Shown piece after piece: positions 9,594-17,564 of a stretch of 60,374 nucleotides of DNA (position 1 is the stretch's first letter; each line of letters opens with the position of its first letter). The notes under the pieces are model-generated. The model had not been told where the DNA came from. It saw only the letters and a program-made list of their open reading frames with translations, and did not search any database. The position numbers and the translations under genes are program-made. Where the stretch lies: NCBI GenBank assembly GCA_023247445.1, contig JAHFGL010000010.1:1-60374 (forward strand), in the 5' to 3' direction. The DNA comes from Candidatus Omnitrophota bacterium. GTDB lineage: Bacteria; Omnitrophota; Gorgyraeia; Zapsychrales; Zapsychraceae.

Positions 9594-11602
9594 TATCGAC
9601 CTTTCTTTACGGTTTTTGGAAGTTCTGGATTCGGGCCTTTTAATTCCTTAATTTTATCTCGAATTAATGCGGCCTTTTCAAATTGCAAATTCCGTGCGGC
9701 CTGCTCCATATCGTTCTCTAAACGCGAAATAAAACTCGCTAGCTCAAATTCTTCCTTATCTTGCCCAACGGATGACAAAACTAGCTCTTCTGCTTCTTCC
9801 TCCGCCAGTTCTTCAATGCCATTGCGGATTGCCTTCTTGATCGTTTGCGGGGTAATGTTATGATCTTTATTAAATTTTGTTTGAATTTCTCGACGGCGAT
9901 CGCATTCGCCAATGGTTGCCTTCATCGCCTGGCTTATTGTATCAGCATACATGATGACAAGGCCATCGATATTTCGCGCCGCGCGACCGGAGACTTGAAT
10001 CAAAGAAGTTTGGGAACGCAAAAATCCTTCCTTATCCGCATCAAAGATCGCAACTAGCGATACCTCCGGTAAATCGAGTCCTTCACGAAGTAAATTGACG
10101 CCAATCAAACAATCAAACTTTTTCTGACGCAATTCTTTGAGAATTTTTGTTCTGTCAATTGTTTCAATATCAGAATGAAGATATTTAACCTTGAGTCCTT
10201 TTTCCGCTAAATATTCTGTCAGGTCTTCCGACATTTTTTTAGTTAAGGTCGTTGCCAAGACCCGCTGATTAATCTTGGCACGTTTCTGTACTTCCTTCAC
10301 AAAATCATCAATCTGACCTTTGGTGGGGCGAACCTCAATCGGCGGATCTACAATTCCTGTTGGACGAATAATTTGCTCAATGATATTTCGTTGCCCGCTT
10401 TCCTTGCGTTCAAATGGGCTCGGCGTTGCCGAGACATAAATTCGCGGGCCAATAATCGAGGTAAATTCATCAAACTTAAGCGGTCGATTATCTAAACACG
10501 ATGGCAAACGAAATCCATAATCAACCAACATCTGTTTACGGGCGCGATCACCCGCATACATCCCATGAAGTTGCGGGATCGTGACATGCGATTCATCAAT
10601 GAGCGTAATAAAATCTTTAGGGAAATAATCAATCAAGCACGACGGCCGGCTGCCCGGCGGACGGTCAGATAAAACACGCGAATAATTTTCAATCCCGTGA
10701 CAATACCCCATCTCTTTCATCATTTCCATATCATAACGCGTGCGTGAATTAAGACGCTGAGCTTCGGCTAATTTACCCAACTTATTTAACTGCGTCAAAC
10801 GTTCTTTAAGTTCATCTTCAATTAAACTTAAAGCAGCCTCAATGCGCGGTTGTGAAATAATAAAATGTTTGGCCGGATACACAGCCACTTGATCGACTTC
10901 GCTGATTTCATTTCCTGAAACGGGATCAATCTGAGAAATCTTTTCTATCTTATCGCCAAAAAATTGAATTCTAATCGCATCCTGGCGATACGCTGGATAA
11001 ACCTCAACCACTTCACCGCGCACTCGTATTTTCCCTCGGCTAAAATCATAATCGTTACGCTCATATTGAATGTCGATTAACTTCATGAGCACTTGATCAC
11101 GGTCAATTTCTTCTCCTTTAGATAAGTAAACTAAAAATTCTTTATAGTCATCTGGCGAACCCAAGTTATAAATGCAGGAAACACTCGCGACAATAATCAC
11201 GTCGTGTCGCGACATTAACGAAGTTGTTGAGGAAAGTCGTAGACGATCTAACCGATCATTGATCGAAGAGTCTTTCTCAATATAAATATCAGTTTGTGGA
11301 ATATACGCTTCGGGCTGGTAATAATCGTAATAGCTAACAAAATATTCAACAGCATTGTGAGGGAAAAATTCTTTAAACTCGCTATAAAGTTGGGCGGCGA
11401 GAGTTTTATTATGCGAGATAACTAAGGTGGGACGATTAATCTTCTCAATGACATTGGCGAGGGTGAAGGTCTTTCCGCTCCCAGTGACCCCTAAAAGAAC
11501 TTGAGATCCTTCACCGCGCTTAATGCCATCGACTAATTTATCAAGAGCGCCTATTTGTTCAACAACCGGCTTAAAACGACTCTTAAGGAGGAACTTCTCC
11601 AT
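9593..11602 (-). CDS. uvrB: Excinuclease ABC subunit B
   Basis: This 669-residue protein is full length. It is the DNA-damage verification helicase of nucleotide excision repair and works with UvrA and UvrC. Visible parts are Walker A GVTGSGKT, the beta-hairpin region EYFVSYYDYYQPEAYIP, helicase motif DESH, the RQKKFDCLIGVNLLREGLDLPEV segment with helicase motif VI QVSGRAARN, and the C-terminal UVR motif (LENDMEQAARNLQFEKAALIRD) that binds UvrC. The gene overlaps lemA by one base. No LexA-type box was recognised upstream; it appears embedded in the operon after the lipoprotein gene. Confidence 0.98.
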   Translation of the reverse strand: MEKFLLKSRFKPVVEQIGALDKLVDGIKRGEGSQVLLGVTGSGKTFTLANVIEKINRPTLVISHNKTLAAQLYSEFKEFFPHNAVEYFVSYYDYYQPEAYIPQTDIYIEKDSSINDRLDRLRLSSTTSLMSRHDVIIVASVSCIYNLGSPDDYKEFLVYLSKGEEIDRDQVLMKLIDIQYERNDYDFSRGKIRVRGEVVEVYPAYRQDAIRIQFFGDKIEKISQIDPVSGNEISEVDQVAVYPAKHFIISQPRIEAALSLIEDELKERLTQLNKLGKLAEAQRLNSRTRYDMEMMKEMGYCHGIENYSRVLSDRPPGSRPSCLIDYFPKDFITLIDESHVTIPQLHGMYAGDRARKQMLVDYGFRLPSCLDNRPLKFDEFTSIIGPRIYVSATPSPFERKESGQRNIIEQIIRPTGIVDPPIEVRPTKGQIDDFVKEVQKRAKINQRVLATTLTKKMSEDLTEYLAEKGLKVKYLHSDIETIDRTKILKELRQKKFDCLIGVNLLREGLDLPEVSLVAIFDADKEGFLRSQTSLIQVSGRAARNIDGLVIMYADTISQAMKATIGECDRRREIQTKFNKDHNITPQTIKKAIRNGIEELAEEEAEELVLSSVGQDKEEFELASFISRLENDMEQAARNLQFEKAALIRDKIKELKGPNPELPKTVKKGR

Positions 11603-11603
11603 G

Positions 11604-12056
11604 TTATTTCAAAAGCTGGTCAATGCGTTTAAAGACACGTTCGACGAAATGATCGCTGCGGTATTTATAAAAGTTTTTAACGGACATCGAGTTGACAGTA
11701 ACATAACGAATCTCAACCTCTGTCGAATTATCTGTGCCTTCGCGGAGATAAACATTAATGCGGGAATATTTCGTTCCGACGAAAAACGATGTCTGCTTAA
11801 GTTCAGTGAAAAGAAGAATTTGTTGCCCTGGGGTATGTTCTGATCCTTCAGCGCGTTCAAAAACCGATGGGGCTGAGGTGCTGGCAATTCTCCAGCCATA
11901 TTCCTCAAGGGTCTTTTTCGTTGCATCTAAAATGTCATCAAAGTTTCCATAGAAACTCTTCTTATAAGGATGTTTGTCTTGAATATAGTTGGGGACGTTG
12001 ACACTTGCACATCCAGCGAGAAGAAAAACAAGAAATAATGGTAAGAGTCTTTTCAT
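11604..12056 (-). CDS. Predicted outer-membrane or periplasmic lipoprotein
   Basis: This 150-residue protein starts KRLLPLFLVFLLAGC, a clear lipoprotein signal with the lipobox LAGC and the modified Cys at 16. The mature part is about 135 residues, mixed alpha/beta, with the pattern of a small envelope domain (FDDILDATKKTLEEYGWRI, then beta strands and a final amphipathic helix). I do not recognise a named family; the layout is reminiscent of BamC/NlpB-type domains, but that is only a shape-level comparison. It lies 1 bp from the MazG-like gene and 1 bp from uvrB. Confidence 0.75.
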   Translation of the reverse strand: MKRLLPLFLVFLLAGCASVNVPNYIQDKHPYKKSFYGNFDDILDATKKTLEEYGWRIASTSAPSVFERAEGSEHTPGQQILLFTELKQTSFFVGTKYSRINVYLREGTDNSTEVEIRYVTVNSMSVKNFYKYRSDHFVERVFKRIDQLLK

Positions 12057-12371
12057 CTAACAAATTTTGCCGTGTTTATATGGTCTATTTTTATTTTTAA
12101 GGCATTTCTGATGAATCTCTTCTTCAATATCAATCTTTAACCCGCCACATAAATCTAATAAACGAATAAATGTATCCGCTAACTCTTCTTTAAAATTAGC
12201 TTGGTCTTGATGACGATGGGCCTCCATCGCCTCGGCTAGCTCGGTTACAATGAGCATGAGGGCCTCTCCAATATTACGATCCTTCTCCCAAAAACCTTTT
12301 TCAACCGCAATCGAGTGGCAAATCTGTGCCAATTCATTTAATGATCTTCCTTTAATTTCTGTGTTTTGCAA
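12057..12371 (-). CDS. MazG-like nucleotide pyrophosphohydrolase
   Basis: This 104-residue protein has an all-alpha NTP-PPase domain. The metal-binding acidic motifs are visible as TELAEAMEAHR and, further on, EELADTFIRLLDL, the E-x-x-E...E-x-x-D pattern of the MazG/dUTPase-like superfamily. It probably hydrolyses non-canonical nucleoside triphosphates, with the substrate unknown. The start is TTG at 12371, chosen for the strong GGAGGAG just upstream. The gene overlaps the RluA-type gene by 20 bp and is followed immediately by the lipoprotein gene. Confidence 0.82.
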   Translation of the reverse strand: MQNTEIKGRSLNELAQICHSIAVEKGFWEKDRNIGEALMLIVTELAEAMEAHRHQDQANFKEELADTFIRLLDLCGGLKIDIEEEIHQKCLKNKNRPYKHGKIC

Positions 12372-13041
12372 GGAACTCCTCCATGTCTTTAGGTAAATCT
12401 GATTCGATAGTTATTATTTTATGTGTTATCGGATGCGGCCACTCTAAACGTGCTGCGTGTAGTGCTGTGCGCCGGAATGTTATATTATATTCACGTGCAA
12501 TGGAATATTTCCGATCCCCTACGAGCGGATGACCAATCTCAGCAAACTGAATACGGATCTGATTGGTTCGTCCCGTTAACGGTTCAACCTCAATTACGCT
12601 GTAGGAACTTTTCGTTTCAATCGCTTTATAACGTGTAATGGCAAATTTTGCTTTTGAATTTCGTTGAAATTTCTTTTGATCTAAATCGCGAATGGCGCTA
12701 CGCAACTCACCTGTATTTTTCACCAATCGTCCCTGAACAAATGCAATATAAAATTTTTTAATACGCTGATGCTTAAATTCTTCCATCATCAGCTGTTGAT
12801 GGTGTTTGCCTTTGGCAAAAATGATTGCTCCCGAGGTCTCGCGGTCAAGCCGATGACATGGATGCAAACGCCAATCTTTATTTAAGGCGTACTGATGATT
12901 AACAATATTAACCAGGGTGTTCGACTCATTTTTATCCGTTGGGATAACTAATAACCCTGATGGTTTGTCAAAGACGATAAAAGCCTCATCTTCGTAAAGA
13001 ATCGGAATTGGCTTTTTAAGATAATGGGCCGCATCTTGCAC
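12352..13041 (-). CDS. RluA-family RNA pseudouridine synthase
   Basis: This 229-residue protein has the RluA catalytic motif HRLDRETSG, with the nucleophilic Asp in the centre. It also has the family start PILYEDEAFIVFDKPSGLLVIP, the GRTNQIRIQFAEIGHPLVGDRKY motif and HAARLEWPHP. It isomerises uridine to pseudouridine in rRNA or tRNA; the exact target cannot be told from sequence. There is no N-terminal S4 domain. The start is GTG with little Shine-Dalgarno support. Confidence 0.9.
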   Translation of the reverse strand: MQDAAHYLKKPIPILYEDEAFIVFDKPSGLLVIPTDKNESNTLVNIVNHQYALNKDWRLHPCHRLDRETSGAIIFAKGKHHQQLMMEEFKHQRIKKFYIAFVQGRLVKNTGELRSAIRDLDQKKFQRNSKAKFAITRYKAIETKSSYSVIEVEPLTGRTNQIRIQFAEIGHPLVGDRKYSIAREYNITFRRTALHAARLEWPHPITHKIITIESDLPKDMEEFLAKHRN

Positions 13042-13071
13042 TAAGTTTTATTAAGCGCGTTACTCAAAAAT

Positions 13072-13236
13072 TTAAGGATTTTCTTCCTTCTTTGAGTAAT
13101 CCTGCTCCTGTAATAACGTGGTCAAATGATTTAGTTTGCGAATAATAATGATGGGAAAAGCGACAATCCATATTTGAAATGCAAGTGAAAGGATAACCTG
13201 TAGTGGTGAGAAGCTAACGCTGATTGAATTTTCCAT
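13072..13236 (-). CDS. Small single-helix membrane protein (54 aa)
   Basis: A short frame of 54 codons starts at ATG 13236, with AAGGG about 7 nt before it, and stops at 13072. Residues 12-32 (PLQVILSLAFQIWIVAFPIIII) form one hydrophobic helix. A basic turn RKLNH and a charged tail (EQDYSKKEENP) follow. It sits between the PilZ gene at 13288 and the RluA gene in the same direction. The ribosome-binding site, membrane segment and stop position make it a likely real gene. No family is recognised; an anchor or adaptor for a membrane complex is possible. Confidence 0.6.
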   Translation of the reverse strand: MENSISVSFSPLQVILSLAFQIWIVAFPIIIIRKLNHLTTLLQEQDYSKKEENP

Positions 13237-13287
13237 TAATTATCCCTTTCAAGAATAATCGAAGGTTTTTGATCCGCTGGCTTTAGA

Positions 13288-13668
13288 TTAAAGTTTTTGT
13301 TTATGATCTTGCTCTAAGGACGAACTCACATAATCAGCAATGCTTTCAGCATCACGCTGGGAAATATCGTTAAAGAAAATCGCAATATTATAGGCATTAT
13401 CAGCGAGGATTTTTTCTGTACGAACAATCGCTCCCTGACAGGTTATCTTTTTCGAAGTACTTTTTCCATTTTTCTTAATCGGAAGAAGAAGATTAATCTT
13501 AAGCTTTGTCATCGGCTCAATATATTTCTCAACCCGGCAATACGCACCCGAACGGCTGATATTAGCTGTTTGCGTAACAATATCACCGTCATCATGAAAA
13601 ATCTTCAAGGGAACATTATTGTATAATCGGGGATCACGACGTCGTTCTTGGGAAGACTTCTGACTCAT
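13288..13668 (-). CDS. PilZ domain protein (c-di-GMP binding)
   Basis: This 126-residue, single-domain protein has the c-di-GMP contact motifs of PilZ: an Arg cluster ERRRDPR near the N-terminus (RxxxR) and NISRSGAYC (D/N-x-S-x-x-G) about 25 residues later. A beta-barrel follows and then a C-terminal helix. It probably acts as a c-di-GMP receptor in the cytoplasm. A second PilZ gene lies 230 bp upstream and an HD-GYP gene at 19375, so a c-di-GMP circuit is plausible. It is also near secretion/pilus-type genes across the divergent promoter. Confidence 0.85.
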   Translation of the reverse strand: MSQKSSQERRRDPRLYNNVPLKIFHDDGDIVTQTANISRSGAYCRVEKYIEPMTKLKINLLLPIKKNGKSTSKKITCQGAIVRTEKILADNAYNIAIFFNDISQRDAESIADYVSSSLEQDHKQKL

Positions 13669-13682
13669 AAAGCGAATATCCT

Positions 13683-13859
13683 TTATTTAGCTTCTTCGGT
13701 TACTTCTGCGGGAGCCGCTTCTTTGACATTAACTTTGTGATAGCAATTCTTATTACAATAATAAGCGCCATTACGATAATAGCGTCGGGCTCTCTTCATA
13801 ACTTTTTTACATGCGGGACAATTTTTACTTACTTCTTTAGTTTCTGTTTGCTCTGCCAT
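13683..13859 (-). CDS. Small zinc-ribbon-like protein (58 aa)
   Basis: A 58-codon frame starts at ATG 13859, preceded by AAAGGAG, and stops at 13683. It has two Cys pairs, C14-P-A-C17 and C35-N-K-N-C39, separated by a basic stretch (KKVMKRARRYYRNG). This looks like a zinc ribbon or treble-clef knuckle that could bind RNA, DNA or a protein. The ends are acidic/Ala-rich. It is placed between the two PilZ genes in the same direction. Family unknown. Confidence 0.7.
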   Translation of the reverse strand: MAEQTETKEVSKNCPACKKVMKRARRYYRNGAYYCNKNCYHKVNVKEAAPAEVTEEAK

Positions 13860-13895
13860 GATAAACCTAAACTCCTTTCACCACCAACCGTTAAC

Positions 13896-14258
13896 TTATA
13901 ATTTATTTCTTAAATAACTATCAAGAAATTTGTGAATCTCTTGTTTTGCATCAAATAACGAGTCCGTACTTTCAAATTTTAATCCCGCCTGATAACGTTC
14001 CGCATGGGGAAGTTGCTCAACCCACATGACGCGCCCACGACACTCCACAACCTTTTCATGAGTCAATTGAACTGAAAGGGTAACTTCGGTATTGACTGGG
14101 ATAAAATTACTGACATTAATGCGAATTCCTTCTTCACTAATATCGGTAGAAAGACAACCGCCAAAATCATTCGAATCTTTAAAACGGTATTGAACGGGTT
14201 CTTTAAGCGAAACCCGCTTAAATTGCCTACGTTCATCAATCTTTTCTGACCCCTCCAT
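13896..14258 (-). CDS. PilZ domain protein (c-di-GMP binding)
   Basis: This 120-residue PilZ protein has the motifs ERRQFKRVSL (RxxxR) and STDISEEGIRI (DxSxxG), then a beta-barrel and an amphipathic C-terminal helix. I chose ATG 14258 because GGGAG lies 8 nt before it; a GTG at 14297 in the same frame is possible and would add 13 residues. It is the first gene of the minus-strand unit that starts at the divergent promoter and includes the zinc-ribbon gene and the second PilZ gene. Confidence 0.85.
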   Translation of the reverse strand: MEGSEKIDERRQFKRVSLKEPVQYRFKDSNDFGGCLSTDISEEGIRINVSNFIPVNTEVTLSVQLTHEKVVECRGRVMWVEQLPHAERYQAGLKFESTDSLFDAKQEIHKFLDSYLRNKL

Positions 14259-14314
14259 GCTTAAATCTCCCTTGATCCTAAGAGCGAGAGCTTTCACGCT
14301 ATTGGATGTGGTGC

Positions 14315-14342
14315 ATTATAGCATAATTGTTTTTAGTGACAA
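14315..14342 (-). promoter_or_regulatory. Promoter of the PilZ-led minus-strand unit
   Basis: On the minus strand TTGTCA (14342-14337), a 16-nt spacer and a perfect TATAAT (14320-14315) form a promoter. Transcription should start near 14308, giving a ~50-nt leader to the ATG at 14258. The 12 bases around the -10 box are repeated in inverted orientation at the opposite divergent promoter. Confidence 0.65.
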
Positions 14343-14366
14343 TTAGTTTTTTGGGCTACCTATATA

Positions 14367-14393
14367 GGAGGGACACAAGATTTTGGACCCTCC
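14367..14393. other. Hairpin between two divergent promoters
   Basis: GGAGGG (14367-14372) can pair with CCCTCC (14388-14393) across a 15-nt loop, in the centre of the divergent promoter region and upstream of both predicted transcription starts. It is therefore not in either mRNA. It may be a regulator-binding palindrome; no regulator is recognised. Confidence 0.35.
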
Positions 14394-14417
14394 CTAACCA
14401 GGCCTAAAAATCATATT

Positions 14418-14445
14418 TTACCAAATATAATGATCATGCTATAAT
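14418..14445 (+). promoter_or_regulatory. Promoter of the ExeA-GspB pair with -10 box next to the start codon
   Basis: A weak -35 TTACCA (14418-14423), a 16-nt spacer and a perfect TATAAT (14440-14445) lie directly before the ATG at 14453. Seven bases separate the -10 box from the ATG and there is no Shine-Dalgarno, so transcription would begin at or next to the start codon. Confidence 0.55.
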
Positions 14446-14452
14446 GCGCTCC

Positions 14453-15271
14453 ATGTATAAAGAGTTTTATCAACTAAAAGAAGACCCTTTTAATATCACC
14501 GCTGACCCTGACTTCTTTTTTTCCAGCGCACGACATGCTGAGGCGTTCTCCCATCTGACTTACGGGATTAAACAACGTAAAGGCATCCTTGTGGTCACCG
14601 GAGAAATTGGAACGGGCAAAACCACTCTTTGTCGAACCCTTTTAAATCGCCTGGATGAAAATATAAAGACGGCCTTAATTTTAAATCCAACCTTTTCTGA
14701 TCTACAACTTCTACAACTTATTCTAAAAGATTTAGGAATCAAGGCCCCTTTAAAAAACAAATTTGCACTTATCGATGCCCTCAACGAATTTCTATTAAAC
14801 GAAACAAATTTAGGTCACAACGTTGTCATGATTATTGATGAAGCCCAAAATCTGGGGGTCAAGCAACTAGAGCAAATTCGCCTACTCTCAAATTTGGAAA
14901 CCGAAAAACAAAAACTCCTTCAAATCATCCTTGTCGGCCAACCAGAACTATTAGATAAATTAAAGCTTGTATCGTTACGACAGTTAAACCAACGTATTGC
15001 GGTGCGTTATCACATCCTTCCCTTAGATCGCTCTGAACTTCAGCAATATATTCAGCATCGTTTAAAAATTGCTCAAGTTTCTAATAAATCGAACCGTCAT
15101 TTACAGTTTACAGATGACGCTGTTGAAGCGATTTATGCACTTTCAAATGGAACACCGCGCATGGTCAATATCCTTTGTGACCGGGCGCTTTTGGCAGGAT
15201 TTGTTCAAGAGACGTGGACGATTGATAAAAATATTGTCTATAAGTGTGCGCAGGAGGTAGTTCATCAATGA
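14453..15271 (+). CDS. ExeA/GspA-like AAA+ ATPase
   Basis: This 272-residue protein begins with the family signature MYKEFYQLKEDPFNITADP. It has Walker A GEIGTGKTT (about residues 46-54), Walker B VVMIIDEAQNL (about 122-132) and the sensor region LVGQPELLDKL. The C-terminal lid helices include TPRMVNILCDRALLAGF. ExeA-type ATPases work with ExeB/GspB to place the type II secretin through the peptidoglycan. The next gene is a GspB-like protein in ATGA overlap, which supports this role. There is no peptidoglycan-binding domain at the C-terminus, unlike the longer Aeromonas ExeA. The start at 14453 fits the family better than the in-frame ATG at 14444, which lies inside the -10 box. Confidence 0.88.
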   Translation: MYKEFYQLKEDPFNITADPDFFFSSARHAEAFSHLTYGIKQRKGILVVTGEIGTGKTTLCRTLLNRLDENIKTALILNPTFSDLQLLQLILKDLGIKAPLKNKFALIDALNEFLLNETNLGHNVVMIIDEAQNLGVKQLEQIRLLSNLETEKQKLLQIILVGQPELLDKLKLVSLRQLNQRIAVRYHILPLDRSELQQYIQHRLKIAQVSNKSNRHLQFTDDAVEAIYALSNGTPRMVNILCDRALLAGFVQETWTIDKNIVYKCAQEVVHQ

Positions 15272-15807
15272 GCATCATCAACGACGCCCTTAAAAAAGTT
15301 CAAACAAACTTAGTAAAGAAAGAACAAAAAGAGCCGCCAACAAATAAAGTTGATATCTACGCGAAACTTCATAAACCCAGAGAACCGCAGCCTCCTCAAG
15401 ATCCATCCACAACAGTTAACACAAATCCTATTTTAGAAAAGCCTGAATCTTCTCCGGTAACACTGCCTATTTTGATTGGGGCCTTCACGCTTATTATTGG
15501 ATTTCTCTTGGCTGTCTTAATATTTGTTTCAAATCCAGCTCTCATGAAATCAAAAACGGTCAGCTCTGCCCCAGCGGCATCAACAGTTGAGCCCACAGTT
15601 ACCCCTCCCAAAGTTTATGGCAAAGATGAATTTGTTTTAAGTGGAATTATGATGATGGGAGATAAACGCGTGGCTTTGATCAACAATGATATTTATGAGA
15701 CAGGAGAAACAATCCAAGGCAGGAAGATTATCAATATTACCTTCGATAAAGTTGAACTTCAAGACGGCCAAAAAATCATTGAATTAAGCGTCCGCAAAAG
15801 TAAATAA
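15268..15807 (+). CDS. GspB-like general secretion accessory protein
   Basis: This 179-residue protein begins with the typical MSIINDALKKVQ of GspB/ExeB-like proteins. It has a Pro/Lys-rich cytoplasmic segment, one membrane helix (LPILIGAFTLIIGFLLAVLIF, about residues 64-84), a Ser/Ala/Pro linker and a small C-terminal periplasmic beta domain (FVLSGIMMMGDKRVALIN to the end). The start is ATG 15268 with AGGAGG at 15252-15257, overlapping the ExeA-like gene by 4 bp. It likely forms a complex with the ATPase to assemble a secretin. It converges with aroB, only 7 bp away. Confidence 0.82.
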   Translation: MSIINDALKKVQTNLVKKEQKEPPTNKVDIYAKLHKPREPQPPQDPSTTVNTNPILEKPESSPVTLPILIGAFTLIIGFLLAVLIFVSNPALMKSKTVSSAPAASTVEPTVTPPKVYGKDEFVLSGIMMMGDKRVALINNDIYETGETIQGRKIINITFDKVELQDGQKIIELSVRKSK

Positions 15808-15814
15808 AAAAAGA

Positions 15815-16900
15815 TTAGCGATACGCGTTAATGGCTTTTTCAATAACAGGTAAAGAAATTCCTTCTACGACCTTCACCTTCCCAATCTGAGTTGCTAGAA
15901 CAAACCGATTCTTCCCGGCAATAAATTTTTTATCATGTCGCATAATACGTAAAATATCTGCCACCTTAATCTCTCTTATCTTCTGTGGTAATCCTATCTT
16001 TGATAAAAGATTGTTTAAGCGTAAACTATCATTTACCTTAAACATTTTAAGCTGACAAGAAATATGTGCGGCCACCCTCATCCCCAAAGCGATCGCTTCT
16101 CCATGATGATAGAGATGATATTTTCCAGCAGCCTCAATAGCGTGACCAATGGTGTGTCCAAAATTAAGAATCGTGCGGATGCCTTTGGTTTCCTTTTCAT
16201 CCGCAAGGACTACCGCTGTTTTGATTTGACTGCTGGAAAGAACAACATGAGCTAAAACCGAAATATCGCCAGCGACAAGGGTTTTGACATTCTTCTCAAT
16301 GTAATTAAATAACTTTTGGTCGTAGATGACGCCATATTTAACCGCCTCCGCTAACCCATTTCGAATCTGACGCACGCTTAATGTTTTTAAAACAGTGACA
16401 TCCGTAAAAACCAATTTGGGTTGATAGAACGCGCCAACTAAGTTCTTTCCAACGGGCAGATCCACCGCGGTCTTGCCACCAATAGCCGAATCAATCTGAG
16501 CCAGAAATGTTGTTGGAATTTGAATGTAAGGAATTCCTCGTTTATAAATAGCCGCGACAAAGCCCGATAAATCACCGATCACCCCGCCGCCTAAAGCGAC
16601 AATAAAAACTTTTTTCATCACATCATAATGGGCCAGCTTTTCTAAAAGCGTAAAGGCCGTTTTTACCGACTTACTTTGCTCGCCATCAGGCACTTCTAAA
16701 ACTTTTACGGCAAATCCATTTCGCTTAAGACTGTCGATAACCCTTTTTCCATGCAATTTATTGATGACAGAACTTGTAATAATAATAGCATCGGCCCCAA
16801 GCTTCAAACTTTTACAGGCTGGGCCTATTTCTGATAAATTTCCAGTTCCAATAACAATATTGTAAGGATTATTCTTTAGCGAAACTTTTACTGTGCTCAT
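15815..16900 (-). CDS. aroB: 3-Dehydroquinate synthase
   Basis: This 361-residue enzyme converts DAHP to 3-dehydroquinate in the shikimate pathway using NAD and a metal. Motifs are the NAD-binding GGGVIGDLSGFVAAIYKRG, the PTTFLAQIDSAIGGKTAVDLP segment, NGLAEAVKYGVI and metal ligands in RTILNFGHTIGHAIE and HGEAIALGM. Length and motif order are normal. Its start overlaps the M50 protease stop in TAATG. A type II dehydroquinase (the next pathway step) is at 32669. Confidence 0.97.
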   Translation of the reverse strand: MSTVKVSLKNNPYNIVIGTGNLSEIGPACKSLKLGADAIIITSSVINKLHGKRVIDSLKRNGFAVKVLEVPDGEQSKSVKTAFTLLEKLAHYDVMKKVFIVALGGGVIGDLSGFVAAIYKRGIPYIQIPTTFLAQIDSAIGGKTAVDLPVGKNLVGAFYQPKLVFTDVTVLKTLSVRQIRNGLAEAVKYGVIYDQKLFNYIEKNVKTLVAGDISVLAHVVLSSSQIKTAVVLADEKETKGIRTILNFGHTIGHAIEAAGKYHLYHHGEAIALGMRVAAHISCQLKMFKVNDSLRLNNLLSKIGLPQKIREIKVADILRIMRHDKKFIAGKNRFVLATQIGKVKVVEGISLPVIEKAINAYR

Positions 16901-17559
16901 TAGAAGTTTACCCCTAATAAATGACCGGCATATTTGACGACCGGCAAAACCAATGTATCGAATAAACCAAGATAAAGAAAAAGGACGACGACAATAATGA
17001 TGCCATAGCGTTCTAATTGTGCATATTGAGCGGCATAACGATTAGGCAGAATTCCCATGACCACACGTGAACCATCTAGTGGTGGAATAGGAATTAAATT
17101 AAAGAAAGCTAGTATAAGGTTTATGAAGATGGCGGAAACCAACAAATCAAAATTTCCAAAAGATATGGTTGATTGATTCAATCTCAATATTTGGCTAAAT
17201 ATAATCGCCAAAAGAATGTTGATGGCTGGTCCAGCGAGGGCCACCAAAATCATATCCCGTTTAGGATTGTTTAAGCGATTAAAACTAACAGGAACTGGTT
17301 TCGCCCAACCAAAAACAAATGTATTTAATCCCATCGCCTGCAAAAAAATCAAAATTCCCGGCAGTAAAACTGTTCCAACCGGGTCAATGTGTTTTATTGG
17401 ATTAAGTGTTAATCGTCCGGCATTCTTTGCCGTCGGATCACCCAACTTATACGCCACCCATCCATGCGCGTATTCGTGTAAGATCACCGCTGATCCAACA
17501 ATCACCGCTAATTTTAAAATCCACTCAACTTTATCCCATGATAAGGATTCAATAGACAT
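16900..17559 (-). CDS. M50 (site-2 protease) family membrane metalloprotease
   Basis: This 219-residue polytopic protein has the zinc motif HEYAH in the first membrane helix (about residues 24-28) and the second metal motif near NLIPIPPLDGSRV, both as in the short S2P/YwhC group. About five hydrophobic segments are visible, including IIIVVVLFLYLGLFDTLVL. It is an intramembrane protease without a PDZ domain; its substrate is unknown. It lies between aroB and the SH3 protein in the same direction. Confidence 0.92.
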   Translation of the reverse strand: MSIESLSWDKVEWILKLAVIVGSAVILHEYAHGWVAYKLGDPTAKNAGRLTLNPIKHIDPVGTVLLPGILIFLQAMGLNTFVFGWAKPVPVSFNRLNNPKRDMILVALAGPAINILLAIIFSQILRLNQSTISFGNFDLLVSAIFINLILAFFNLIPIPPLDGSRVVMGILPNRYAAQYAQLERYGIIIVVVLFLYLGLFDTLVLPVVKYAGHLLGVNF

Positions 17560-17564
17560 ATTAA

